From contig JBLIMV010000010.1 of NCBI GenBank assembly GCA_047638395.1, forward strand, positions 94,337 to 158,336: DNA of 64,000 nucleotides. Direction: 5' to 3'. The stretch is from CAXBCP01 sp047638395 (GTDB lineage: Bacteria > Pseudomonadota > Alphaproteobacteria > MPNO01 > UBA830). The notes beneath the pieces were generated by a model, which saw nothing but the letters and a program-made list of their open reading frames with translations, did no database searches and was not told the DNA's origin. Positions 17,905 through 25,988 of the stretch are shown here, in pieces. Within the stretch, counting starts at the first letter, position 1. Every line of letters begins with the position of its first letter. The position numbers were made by a program, and so were the translations under genes.

Positions 17905-18575
17905 CAGAAAATTTGCCCGTTATTGCGGTCATCGGTGGCACCGGCGCCGAAGGGTCTGGTCTCGCGGCCCGCTGGGCGGGCGCGGGATACCGGGTCATTG
18001 TGGGGTCGCGTAACGCGGAGAATGCTGCCGAGGCGGCTGAGGCCATCGGTGCGGAAGGAATGGACAATGCCGCAGCGGTTGCTGTCTGCGATATCGCTGT
18101 CCTCACGGTGCCCTATGCCGCACAGCGCGCCACGCTGACCGATCTTCGAGACGAACTGCAGGGGAAGATTCTTGTCGATGTGACGGTGCCACTGGTGCCG
18201 CCCAAGGTGATGCGTGTGCAATTGCCGGAAGAAGGCTGTGCGGCGCTGGTCGCGCAGGCGGTGCTCGGAGAGAATGTGCGGGTGGTTTCTGCTTTCCAGA
18301 ATGTATCTGCCGGTCATCTGAAGGACCCGGGTTACGTCATCGACTGCGACGTTCTGATTACCGGTGACGATCCCGCCGCCCGGGCAGAAGTTGTGAAACT
18401 CGCAACCGCTGCCGGGCTGAATGGGATTGAGGCAGGGCCGCTCGACAATGCGGTCGCGGCCGAGGCTATGACATCGCTGCTGATCTGGATGAACCGGAAG
18501 TACAAATCGCCCGGCGCCGGTATTCGGATTACGGCACTTCCACCTGTGAGCGATCTGCCAGAAAGCGAAGACTAA
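17901..18575 (+). CDS. F420-dependent NADP reductase-like protein
   Basis: 224 residues. The N-terminal Rossmann motif VIGGTGAEGSGLAARWAGAGYRV and VGSRNAENA match NADPH:F420 oxidoreductases, which swap hydride between NADP(H) and F420. Later conserved parts include VSAFQNVSAGHL and the C-terminal helix EAMTSLLIWMNRKYK. It overlaps fbiC by four bases (ATGA), so the two are translationally coupled. This supports a true F420 link rather than a generic NAD(P)-binding oxidoreductase. The protein would let the cell reduce F420 from NADPH for other F420 enzymes. It is followed by a strong terminator that closes the two-gene operon. Confidence 0.88.
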   Translation: MTENLPVIAVIGGTGAEGSGLAARWAGAGYRVIVGSRNAENAAEAAEAIGAEGMDNAAAVAVCDIAVLTVPYAAQRATLTDLRDELQGKILVDVTVPLVPPKVMRVQLPEEGCAALVAQAVLGENVRVVSAFQNVSAGHLKDPGYVIDCDVLITGDDPAARAEVVKLATAAGLNGIEAGPLDNAVAAEAMTSLLIWMNRKYKSPGAGIRITALPPVSDLPESED

Positions 18576-18603
18576 AAAAGCGGGCTAAAAAGCCCGCTTT
18601 TTT
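18574..18603. terminator. Bidirectional terminator after the F420 operon
   Basis: AAAAAAGCGGGCT-AAA-AGCCCGCTTTTTT is a perfect stem flanked by A and T runs. It lies directly at the stop of the reductase gene and 18 bases from the end of the converging exported-protein gene, so it can serve both. Confidence 0.93.
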
Positions 18604-18620
18604 GAATCTGTATCGCGCGT

Positions 18621-19334
18621 TTAGCGCTGGTGTTGGCGGCGCTGACGGCGACGGGCACCAAACCCGGCAATGAAGAGCAGGCCGCTGAGCGTCGTCAAGG
18701 AAATCAGGGCGGGTTCAGATATCTCAACTGTGGCATTGAAGCTGGAGTTGACGATACTTGAGCTTCCACCGTGGGTCACAGTGACCACAGTCGTGAGGGA
18801 GTAATCACCCTGAAGCGCAATCGTTGCATAATCGCTGAACGAAAATGCGCCTTGGCCAAGAATGCCGGAATCTGAAATCAGGATATCTTTTTCAAACAGC
18901 GCGTTATCGAGCGACGCATATGTCTGGTACTGAAGCGCGCCTTTCGTTGTGCCACCGATCAGCGAAGGCAAGCTGATTGAAGGACCAGAGGTCGTGAAAT
19001 CCGTTTCGCTGAACTCAACGACGACAGTACTGGTTGCGCTGGAACTTGAAAACTGGGCAGAGAGAAAGTCGATGCTCGGATGTTCCGCGGTGCCGATAAA
19101 TGGCTTGGTATAACCAGTTACATTAACCGCGTAGTTGCCGACATTCCCGAAATATCCGACGACACCGCTGATTGAGGAGAAGAATGGATTTTCGTTCGCC
19201 CCTCCATCGAGCACGTCGACGACATTTGTACCCTGCGTTATGCGAAGCGCGGGAATGGCGTTTGCTGGCACTGCCACCGCGACGCCGGTCAGGGTTAGCA
19301 ACGCTACTGCCGCATATTTACTGATGATCTTCAT
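18621..19334 (-). CDS. Exported protein with PEP-CTERM-like C-terminal sorting tail
   Basis: 237 residues from the ATG at 19334, chosen because it starts the signal peptide MKIISKYAAVALLTLTGVAVAVPANA. The mature part is Ser/Thr/Gly-rich with no catalytic motif. The C-terminus is EPALISLTTLSGLLFIAGFG followed by ARRRQRRQ: a Glu-Pro pair, a membrane helix and an Arg cluster. This is the tripartite form of PEP-CTERM/VPEID-type signals, processed by exosortases at the inner membrane and common on exopolysaccharide- or biofilm-associated proteins. No exosortase is in the window. An ATTACA-AAA-TGTAAT palindrome lies ~42 bases upstream of the start. Confidence 0.8.
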   Translation of the reverse strand: MKIISKYAAVALLTLTGVAVAVPANAIPALRITQGTNVVDVLDGGANENPFFSSISGVVGYFGNVGNYAVNVTGYTKPFIGTAEHPSIDFLSAQFSSSSATSTVVVEFSETDFTTSGPSISLPSLIGGTTKGALQYQTYASLDNALFEKDILISDSGILGQGAFSFSDYATIALQGDYSLTTVVTVTHGGSSSIVNSSFNATVEISEPALISLTTLSGLLFIAGFGARRRQRRQHQR

Positions 19335-19375
19335 ACTACTCTCATACTCCACTCGAATGACCGAACCAATAATTT

Positions 19376-19390
19376 ATTACAAAATGTAAT
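19376..19390. promoter_or_regulatory. Palindrome upstream of the PEP-CTERM-like gene
   Basis: ATTACAAAATGTAAT has 6-bp arms around AAA. It lies 42-56 bases before the ATG at 19334, within an AT-rich stretch (19335-19546) that holds nothing else recognisable. A plausible operator, with no regulator assigned. Confidence 0.35.
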
Positions 19391-19546
19391 TGTGTGTCGG
19401 GTGGTTGATCTCGCTGAACTCGGTGTTCGTATAAACTTATGCAAAAAGCGTGCCAAAAAACATTATTGTTTAAATTCAGTGTGTTAACTGGAATTCGTTT
19501 ATTCAGAAACTGCGAATCGTAAAATTTCCCGACACCTGATGGCCGT

Positions 19547-20632
19547 CTATTCTGCTTCGAGCGGGACGACAGGTACTGTCCCCGGCACGTAAATCCCTGC
19601 CGGACGGCCTGATGGGCCCACAACACCATATCGTTCAATCAATCCGTCCGGCAGGGTACGCCCGTCCGGCGTCGCCAGCCAAAGGCGCAGCAAATGGCGC
19701 ATTTGATCGGGTTCGGGCCCGTCCTCATAGTCGGACCTGCGGTGCAGGACGACGTGGTTGTGAAGCACCTGAATATCGCCCGGTTCGAAAACCATCGAGA
19801 ATGAGAGTTCTTCCGCCAGGGACGTGATCATTTCCAGCGCTTCGGTTTGCCCCGGTGTGAAACGGGGCAATTCTTCGAAACGTTGCGCGCCGCGGATATA
19901 CTTGCCCTGCCAGCTTGTGACCAGTTTACCGTCTACGTAATTGAACACCGGCAGCGCCCACCAGGGATCCTTGCCCTCGGGTATTTCACCGCGGCGGTCT
20001 CTGAACCAGGGTTTGACCATCTCGGCAGCCAGGTCGGGGCGGCGCGCAATCATTTCGTTATGAATAGCGACGGAGCTGACAAAGTAACTTTCGCCCCCTG
20101 ACGGGGATGTCTGCAGACAGAGCAGGGCAACGACGTCGCAGGAATCCGCGTGCCACGGCAGGTCGGCGCTCGTGTGATAGCCACGGTGGGTGCTGTCATT
20201 GAAGTCGCCGCCGGTCAGGTTTTTTACATGACCGAGCACATGTCCCTTGCCGTTCTGCGAGACCGGCACGCCAAGCCTCAACCCGATCCCCCAATAGGCA
20301 ATCGCAGCTTCACGTCGGGAATAGCGCTCTACCGGCACGCCCTTGATAAGCGCAACGCCATATCCGTTCAGAACCTGATCGCTGATTTCTCTGAGCCTGT
20401 CATGCAGGACCGGTAACGGGAAATCGGCTTCTTCGATTGCTGCGACGTCGATCCCGGCCGCCTCGATACCTGTGATGGCGGCATCCAGTTCTGCAACATC
20501 GCTGCCGGTTAGCGTGTAGACCCAATCCGCCGATGCGGACAGGTCTTCCGCACGCCAGTCTGCTGGATCGGACACGGCCTGCATCTTCCCCGCCTGTACT
20601 AGCGCGGTCGGTGCACTCTTCGAAACTGCCAT
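19547..20632 (-). CDS. TauD/TfdA-family 2-oxoglutarate-dependent dioxygenase
   Basis: 361 residues. The ATG at 20632 is used because the sequence upstream reads across the divergent gene and because the paralogue at 58535-59596 aligns from here. Iron ligands are the H-x-D in LPWHADSCDVVALL and the distal His in QVLHNHVVLHRR. A C-terminal LLRLWLAT supplies the Arg expected to bind 2-oxoglutarate. Family members oxidise taurine, 2,4-D, carnitine precursors and many other small acids, so the substrate is open. It is divergent from the FAD-monooxygenase-led catabolic operon across 84 bases holding a perfect palindrome, which suggests joint control. Confidence 0.85.
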   Translation of the reverse strand: MAVSKSAPTALVQAGKMQAVSDPADWRAEDLSASADWVYTLTGSDVAELDAAITGIEAAGIDVAAIEEADFPLPVLHDRLREISDQVLNGYGVALIKGVPVERYSRREAAIAYWGIGLRLGVPVSQNGKGHVLGHVKNLTGGDFNDSTHRGYHTSADLPWHADSCDVVALLCLQTSPSGGESYFVSSVAIHNEMIARRPDLAAEMVKPWFRDRRGEIPEGKDPWWALPVFNYVDGKLVTSWQGKYIRGAQRFEELPRFTPGQTEALEMITSLAEELSFSMVFEPGDIQVLHNHVVLHRRSDYEDGPEPDQMRHLLRLWLATPDGRTLPDGLIERYGVVGPSGRPAGIYVPGTVPVVPLEAE

Positions 20633-20677
20633 CGATTGGTGTCCGTCATTCGTTATAATGCCGCCAATTATAGACGC

Positions 20678-20693
20678 GGAGAGAGTTCTCTCC
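20678..20693. promoter_or_regulatory. Palindromic operator candidate in the divergent TauD / monooxygenase promoter
   Basis: GGAGAGAGTTCTCTCC: perfect 7-bp arms around GT. It lies 46 bases before the TauD start and 24 before the monooxygenase start, and -10-like TATAAT/ATTATA elements lie at about 20653-20671. One regulator could control both directions. Confidence 0.45.
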
Positions 20694-20716
20694 AATACTG
20701 ACAGCAAGGGAATACC

Positions 20717-22324
20717 ATGACCGATACACAGGTACTGATCGCCGGTGGCGGGCCAGCGGGGCTGGTACTCGCGCTTGAGCTCGGCGCGCGCGGCGTGGCG
20801 TGTGTCCTGCTTAATGATTCTTTGCATACCGCCAAGCACCCAAAGGCCAATGCCGTCAGCAGCCGCACCATGGAGCATATGCGCCGTCATGGAATTTCAG
20901 AGCGCCTGCGCGCCAGAGGGCTGGCACCGGACCATCCGACGGATTTGGCTTATTTCACCAGCCTCACCGGTCATGAGATCGGCCGGTTCCGTCAGCCGTC
21001 GCGGGCGGAGGCGCTGTCCGAAGCGAAGGCGGGAACAGGTTCATGGGCATCCGCCGAGCCGCCGCTGCGCTGCTCGCAGATATTTCTCGAAGAAGAGCTC
21101 AAGGCGAAGGCCGATACGCTGCCCTCTGTCGATATGCGCTTCGGCTGGAAACTGACAGGCTTCGAAGATCATGAAGACCAGGTGTCTGCGACAATCGAAA
21201 ACGCCGATACCGGCGACGTCGGAGAGATCACAGCGCGGTATCTCGTCGGGTGCGACGGCGGGAACAGCCTGGTCCGGAAATCGCTTGGCATTGAACTGGA
21301 AGGCGAATCCGGCGTTGTCCGCCCGATGATGGGCGGGCCCATGTATGCCGCCTATTTTCGCGTGAAGGAGGAGCCTGACTGGCTGCCCGAGCGGCGCGCC
21401 TGGCAGTACTGGATGCATACGCCGGAAATGCGTGCCTTGCTGGTGCATGTCGATAGCGACCGGTTGTTTCTGTTCCACTTTGCGATGCAGGATGGTGTCG
21501 ATGGTGCCGACCCGACGACGCTGATCCACCGGGCAGTCGGCCGGGAGTTTCCACTGGAAGTCATTTCTTCCGTTAACTGGAATGCCGGATACAGTCTGGT
21601 GGCCCAGAAGTACCGGAAAGGGAATGTGTTTATCGCCGGTGACGCTGTGCATCTTTTTACACCGACCGGCGGTATGGGGATGAATACCGGCGTCGACGAC
21701 GCGGCCAATCTTGGCTGGAAGCTTGCAGCGGTGCTGCGCGGTGAAGGCGGCGAGGCGCTGCTGGATTCCTACGAGGCGGAACGCCGGCCCATCGGTGTCC
21801 GCAATGTGAACTTTGCCCGGGGTTTCGCCGACTCTGTCGGCAACGTCGAAATCTCGGAGCATGTTTCGGCGGATACGCCCGATGGCGCGGCAGAACGCGC
21901 GCGCCTGAAGGCGCACTTTGAACATCACGCTGAATTCGAGTTCATCATACCCGGAGCATTCCTGGGCCTGCGGTATGAAGATTCTCCCGTTATTGCCTAC
22001 GACGGCACCGAACCGCCACCGGATCATCCGAACGATTACACGCCGAATGCTATTCCCGGATCGCGGGCGCCGCATATCTGGCTGGGGGAGGACGCACTGT
22101 TCGACCGGCTGGACCCGGGGTTTACGCTTGTCAGGTTCGGCGGCGTGGCGGGCGATCTTGGTCCGGACATCGCTGTTCTGGATATTGCCGATGCCGCCGC
22201 GCGCGATTTGTACGGCGCAGACTACGTTCTTATCCGACCCGATCAGCATGTCGCCTGGCGTGGGAACAAAATCGGCGACGCCGCCGCGCTTGCCGATACC
22301 GTTCGGGGCCGGCGATCCCTATAA
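20717..22324 (+). CDS. FAD-dependent aromatic monooxygenase (PheA/TfdB/MhpA type)
   Basis: 535 residues, class A flavoprotein hydroxylase. FAD motif IAGGGPAGLVLALELGARG near the N-terminus, DG motif (VGCDGGNSLVRKSLG) and GD motif (FIAGDAVHLFTPTGGMGMN), followed by a thioredoxin-like C-terminal domain that ends VLIRPDQHVAWRG. This last phrase is typical of phenol, resorcinol or 3-(3-hydroxyphenyl)propionate hydroxylases. AAGGGAAT precedes the ATG. It is the first gene of a run continuing with two molybdenum hydroxylase subunits and an amidase. It likely hydroxylates an aromatic ring so that it can be cleaved. A second, related monooxygenase closes the cluster at 28318-29997. Confidence 0.9.
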   Translation: MTDTQVLIAGGGPAGLVLALELGARGVACVLLNDSLHTAKHPKANAVSSRTMEHMRRHGISERLRARGLAPDHPTDLAYFTSLTGHEIGRFRQPSRAEALSEAKAGTGSWASAEPPLRCSQIFLEEELKAKADTLPSVDMRFGWKLTGFEDHEDQVSATIENADTGDVGEITARYLVGCDGGNSLVRKSLGIELEGESGVVRPMMGGPMYAAYFRVKEEPDWLPERRAWQYWMHTPEMRALLVHVDSDRLFLFHFAMQDGVDGADPTTLIHRAVGREFPLEVISSVNWNAGYSLVAQKYRKGNVFIAGDAVHLFTPTGGMGMNTGVDDAANLGWKLAAVLRGEGGEALLDSYEAERRPIGVRNVNFARGFADSVGNVEISEHVSADTPDGAAERARLKAHFEHHAEFEFIIPGAFLGLRYEDSPVIAYDGTEPPPDHPNDYTPNAIPGSRAPHIWLGEDALFDRLDPGFTLVRFGGVAGDLGPDIAVLDIADAAARDLYGADYVLIRPDQHVAWRGNKIGDAAALADTVRGRRSL

Positions 22325-22371
22325 TGTGACCAGGCTCTCATACGCAGATTGATTAGACGGAGGCACCCGAC

Positions 22372-24711
22372 TTGGGCGAATACGGAATTTCTCAACCCAT
22401 CCCACGGTTCGAAGACGCGAAGCTTCTGACCGGCCGCGGCGATTTTATCGACGATGAGAACGCGCATGGCCAGCTTCACGGCTTCATGGTGCGCTCGCCC
22501 TATGCCCACGCTGATGTCGGGGTGATCGATATTTCCGCAGCGCTGGACGCCCCCGGTGTGGTTGCCGTTTATACCGGTCGGGATTACCGGGACGCCGGGT
22601 GGGGAACGATCCCGCATATCGGCCCGCCGGTAAAACGTCGGGGTGGTGCGGATTTTATCCTGCCGGATTTCTGGCCACTGGCCGTCGATCGCGTACGTAT
22701 GGTCGGCGAGGGTGTCGCGTTTGTTCTGGCGGAAACCACCGCGCAGGCGCGGGATGCCGCTGAACTTGTCATGGTCGATTTCGAGCCGCTGCCCGCGTCG
22801 GCGGTTACCGCGACGGCGCTCGACGACGATGCCTTCGTGCTTTGGGAAAATATCGGCAACAACGAAGCGCTGGTGCACGAGATCGGGGACAAGGCCGGGG
22901 CAGACGCAGCCTTTGAGCGTGCCGATCATGTCGTCGAGCACCGGTTCAATATTTCGCGGGTGCTTGGCAATGCGATGGAGATGCGAGGCTGCCTCGCGAT
23001 TCATGATGCGCGTGCCGACCATTACACATTGCGGGCGCCGATCCAGCATCCGTGGGTCGCCAGGAGAATTCTGGCGGGCACGGTCATTGGAGTCGAAGAA
23101 CTTCAGGTCCGTGTGATTACACCCGATGTCGGGGGTAGTTTCGGTATCAAAGCGAATGTGTATCCCGAATACCTGATCGCGCTTTTTGCGGCGAAAATGA
23201 CGGGGCGGCCGGTCAAATGGATGAGCGATCGTAGTGAGGGGTTCCTGAGCGATTTTCATGCGCGCGACAACGTGGCGGATGCGGCGCTGGCGTTGGATGT
23301 GGAAGGCAATTTCCTCGGCTTTCGGCTCCGCAACCTTGTCAATATCGGCGCCTATTTCTCGCCAATCGGTTCCGGTCCGGCGACGAACAACCTCGGTTCT
23401 TTGTCCGGCGTTTACACCACGCCGGAGGCTTACGTCGAAGTTGTCGGTGTCTTCACAAACAGCCACCCAACGGCGCCCTATCGCGGCGCGGGTCGGCCCG
23501 AAGCGGCCTTTATCATCGAGCGGCTGATCGATATCGCGGCGCGTGAGCTATCGTTCGATCCGGTCGAACTGCGCCGCCGGAACATTATCCCGGTCGATGC
23601 GCTGCCGTTCAAAACGTCGCTGACGTTTACGTACGATTCCGGCGAGTTCGAAAAGAATATGGACGACGCGATCGGTCTTGCAGATCGGGACGGGTTTGCT
23701 GCAAGACGGGCAGCGTCCGAAGCCAACGGAAAACTGCGGGGTTTGGGCATCGCCAATGCGATTGAACGCGCCGCCCCTCCGGGAATGGAGACGGCGGAGC
23801 TTCGCTTCGATCCCAGCGGCACGGTCACCATCCTGTCCGGCACCACGGCGCAGGGGCAGGGGCATGTCACGATGTATACGCAGCTGCTCTGCGACAAGCT
23901 CGGGATGGAGCCAGAAAAGGTGCGCGTTATCGAGGGCGATACCGACCGGCTGGCCTTCGGGTTTGGCGCCGGTGGTTCCCGCTCGTCAGCGATGGGAACA
24001 GCGGCGCTGATGATGGCAGCCGACAAGGTTATCGAAAAAGGATGCGAGATAGCGGCGCACATTCTTGAGGCCGCGGTCGACGATATGGAGTTTGCCGATG
24101 GCAAGTTCAGGGTGGCGGGCACCGACAAAGACGTCCCGTTCAGCAAGGTTGTGAGCGCTGCATTTGCGCCCCTCACGCTGCCGCCGGGTGTCGAACCCGG
24201 GCTGGCGGAGCAGGCCGCCTATCGCGGTGAACTGCCAAGCTATCCGAATGGTTGTCATGTCTGCGAGATCGAAATCGACCCTGAAACGGGCGCCACGGAC
24301 GTGCTGAACTACGTCGTGGTCGACGATTTCGGCACGGTGCTGAATCCGCTACTGGTCAAAGGCCAGGTTCATGGGGGCGTTGCGCAGGGACTGGGGCAGA
24401 TCTTGCTGGAAAATACGGTCTACGATTCCGATGGCCAGCTTCTGACGGCATCGTTTATGGATTACGGCATGCCACGGGCGGATGATTTTTCCGATTTTGT
24501 CATCCAAACCAACAGCGTTCCGACCAAAACAAACCCGCTGGGGGTCAAAGGTGTCGGCGAGGCCGGTGCCGTCGGTGGCATGCCTGCCGTGATGAATGCG
24601 GTGATGGATGCGATAGCCCCGTTGGGGATTCGCGATCTGGATATGCCGGCAAGCCCGTCGCGTATCTGGGTGGCAATCCGCGACGCGCGGGCGCAAGGAG
24701 ATCAGGCGTGA
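22372..24711 (+). CDS. Molybdenum hydroxylase large subunit (xanthine dehydrogenase/CoxL family)
   Basis: 779 residues, full length for the family. It begins with TTG preceded by GGAGG at good spacing; no nearer ATG fits the conserved N-terminus GISQPIPRFEDAKLLTGRGDFIDD. The active-site loop reads APYRGAGRPEAAF (the AYRGAGR form found in 'form II' enzymes, not the AYxCSFR of true CO dehydrogenase). The catalytic Glu lies in GVKGVGEAGAVGG. It therefore probably hydroxylates an N-heteroaromatic or aldehyde rather than CO. The small iron-sulfur and medium FAD subunits are not adjacent. It is overlapped at the 3' end by the amidase start. Confidence 0.88.
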   Translation: MGEYGISQPIPRFEDAKLLTGRGDFIDDENAHGQLHGFMVRSPYAHADVGVIDISAALDAPGVVAVYTGRDYRDAGWGTIPHIGPPVKRRGGADFILPDFWPLAVDRVRMVGEGVAFVLAETTAQARDAAELVMVDFEPLPASAVTATALDDDAFVLWENIGNNEALVHEIGDKAGADAAFERADHVVEHRFNISRVLGNAMEMRGCLAIHDARADHYTLRAPIQHPWVARRILAGTVIGVEELQVRVITPDVGGSFGIKANVYPEYLIALFAAKMTGRPVKWMSDRSEGFLSDFHARDNVADAALALDVEGNFLGFRLRNLVNIGAYFSPIGSGPATNNLGSLSGVYTTPEAYVEVVGVFTNSHPTAPYRGAGRPEAAFIIERLIDIAARELSFDPVELRRRNIIPVDALPFKTSLTFTYDSGEFEKNMDDAIGLADRDGFAARRAASEANGKLRGLGIANAIERAAPPGMETAELRFDPSGTVTILSGTTAQGQGHVTMYTQLLCDKLGMEPEKVRVIEGDTDRLAFGFGAGGSRSSAMGTAALMMAADKVIEKGCEIAAHILEAAVDDMEFADGKFRVAGTDKDVPFSKVVSAAFAPLTLPPGVEPGLAEQAAYRGELPSYPNGCHVCEIEIDPETGATDVLNYVVVDDFGTVLNPLLVKGQVHGGVAQGLGQILLENTVYDSDGQLLTASFMDYGMPRADDFSDFVIQTNSVPTKTNPLGVKGVGEAGAVGGMPAVMNAVMDAIAPLGIRDLDMPASPSRIWVAIRDARAQGDQA

Positions 24712-25988
24712 CATCCGATCTGAACAGCCTCTCGGCGACCGATATTGCAGCCGGCGTCGCCGCGGGGACCTTCAGCGCGGAGGCGGTTACGGCGGCCTGT
24801 CTTGATCACATTGCCAGCCGTGAAGATACGGTCGGTGCCTGGGAGTTCCTCGATCCGGAGCTCGCATTGTCGCAGGCGCGCGCAATCGATGCGGTGGACA
24901 TCAAGGGTCCGATGGCGGGTGTGCCGGTCGGCGTGAAGGACATTGTCGACACGTATGACATGCCGACAGGCATGGGCTCGCAGATCTATGACGGTAATCG
25001 TCCGGCGGCAGATGCATCCTGTGTGGCGCAGTTGCGGGCGGCGGGGGCGGTGATCCTCGGCAAGACCGTCACTTGCGAATTTGCCGGGCTGACGCCGCGC
25101 AAAACGACGAACCCCCACGATCCGACACGGACGCCCGGCGGGTCTTCCAGCGGGTCGGCGGCAGCGGTGGCGGACGATATGGTTCCGCTGGCTTTTGGCA
25201 CGCAGACCGGTGGTTCGGTGCTGCGCCCGTCATCCTACTGCGGAATTATCGGCTACAAGCCGAGCTTCGATACCTTCAGCCTGACGGGCATTTACCCGGC
25301 GGCGGAGAGCCTCGATACACTGGGCCTGCACGCGCGGAGCCTGGACGATATTGAGCTTGCGAGCTCGACGTTGCTCCGCCGGCCGTTTGAGCCTGTGGGC
25401 GAACTCAAAAAACCACCTGTGGTCGGCCTTTGCAAAACGCCGATGTGGGATCAGGCGCAACCCGAAACGCGCGAAGCCGTCGAAGCGGCGGCGGCGGCAA
25501 TGCAGGCCGCAGGCGCGATGGTGCGGGATTTTGAACTTCCGGAAGAATTCGAGTGGCTCGGTGAGCTGCGCGGCATGATCAACGGCTGGGAGCGCGCCGA
25601 TGTGATGGCAGATGAATGGGCGCGCAATCGCGATGCACTCAGCGATCAGATGCAGGCAACGATCCAGGGCGGGCTCGACACACCGTACCGGGACTATGTG
25701 GATGCGATGCATCTGATGGAGACGTGCCGTGTGCGCACGACGCAATCTTTCGAAGGCTGTGATGTCCTGCTGACCCCGGCGGTCGATGGCGAGGCGCCGG
25801 TAGGGTTGACCGAAACCGGCAGTCCGCGATTCCAGGCATTGTGGACAATGCTGCACACGCCTTCGATTACGCTGTCGACGCATAAAGGCCCGAACGGGTT
25901 GCCGGTCGGTATCCAGCTCGTCGCGCCGTATCGTGCTGACCGGTCATTGATGGGCATTGCCCGCTGGACGTTGGAATCCTGCCGGTGA
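24708..25988 (+). CDS. Amidase-signature family amidohydrolase
   Basis: 426 residues. It starts at a GTG that overlaps the preceding stop (GTGA), with AAGGAG seven bases before, so it is translationally coupled. The Ser-cisSer-Lys triad is intact: Lys in PVGVKDIVDTYD, cis-Ser in RTPGGSSSGSAAAV and nucleophile Ser in GTQTGGSVLRPSS. The family hydrolyses amides, including nicotinamide-, maleamate- and aryl-amide-type compounds. Its place between two molybdenum hydroxylase subunits suggests removal of an amide group from the cluster's substrate or intermediate. The exact substrate cannot be told. It is slightly shorter than GatA-type amidotransferase subunits and has no GatB/C neighbours, arguing against tRNA amidation. 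Confidence 0.9.
   Translation: MTSDLNSLSATDIAAGVAAGTFSAEAVTAACLDHIASREDTVGAWEFLDPELALSQARAIDAVDIKGPMAGVPVGVKDIVDTYDMPTGMGSQIYDGNRPAADASCVAQLRAAGAVILGKTVTCEFAGLTPRKTTNPHDPTRTPGGSSSGSAAAVADDMVPLAFGTQTGGSVLRPSSYCGIIGYKPSFDTFSLTGIYPAAESLDTLGLHARSLDDIELASSTLLRRPFEPVGELKKPPVVGLCKTPMWDQAQPETREAVEAAAAAMQAAGAMVRDFELPEEFEWLGELRGMINGWERADVMADEWARNRDALSDQMQATIQGGLDTPYRDYVDAMHLMETCRVRTTQSFEGCDVLLTPAVDGEAPVGLTETGSPRFQALWTMLHTPSITLSTHKGPNGLPVGIQLVAPYRADRSLMGIARWTLESCR

Noticed and set aside
22243..23466. 407-codon antisense frame over the first molybdenum hydroxylase gene
   Set aside because: Arg/His/Asp-rich shadow of a GC-rich gene; no family features.
22372..24711. True carbon monoxide dehydrogenase (CoxL form I)
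   Set aside because: The active-site loop is AYRGAGR, not the AYxCSFR of CO-oxidising enzymes, and CoxM/CoxS are absent.
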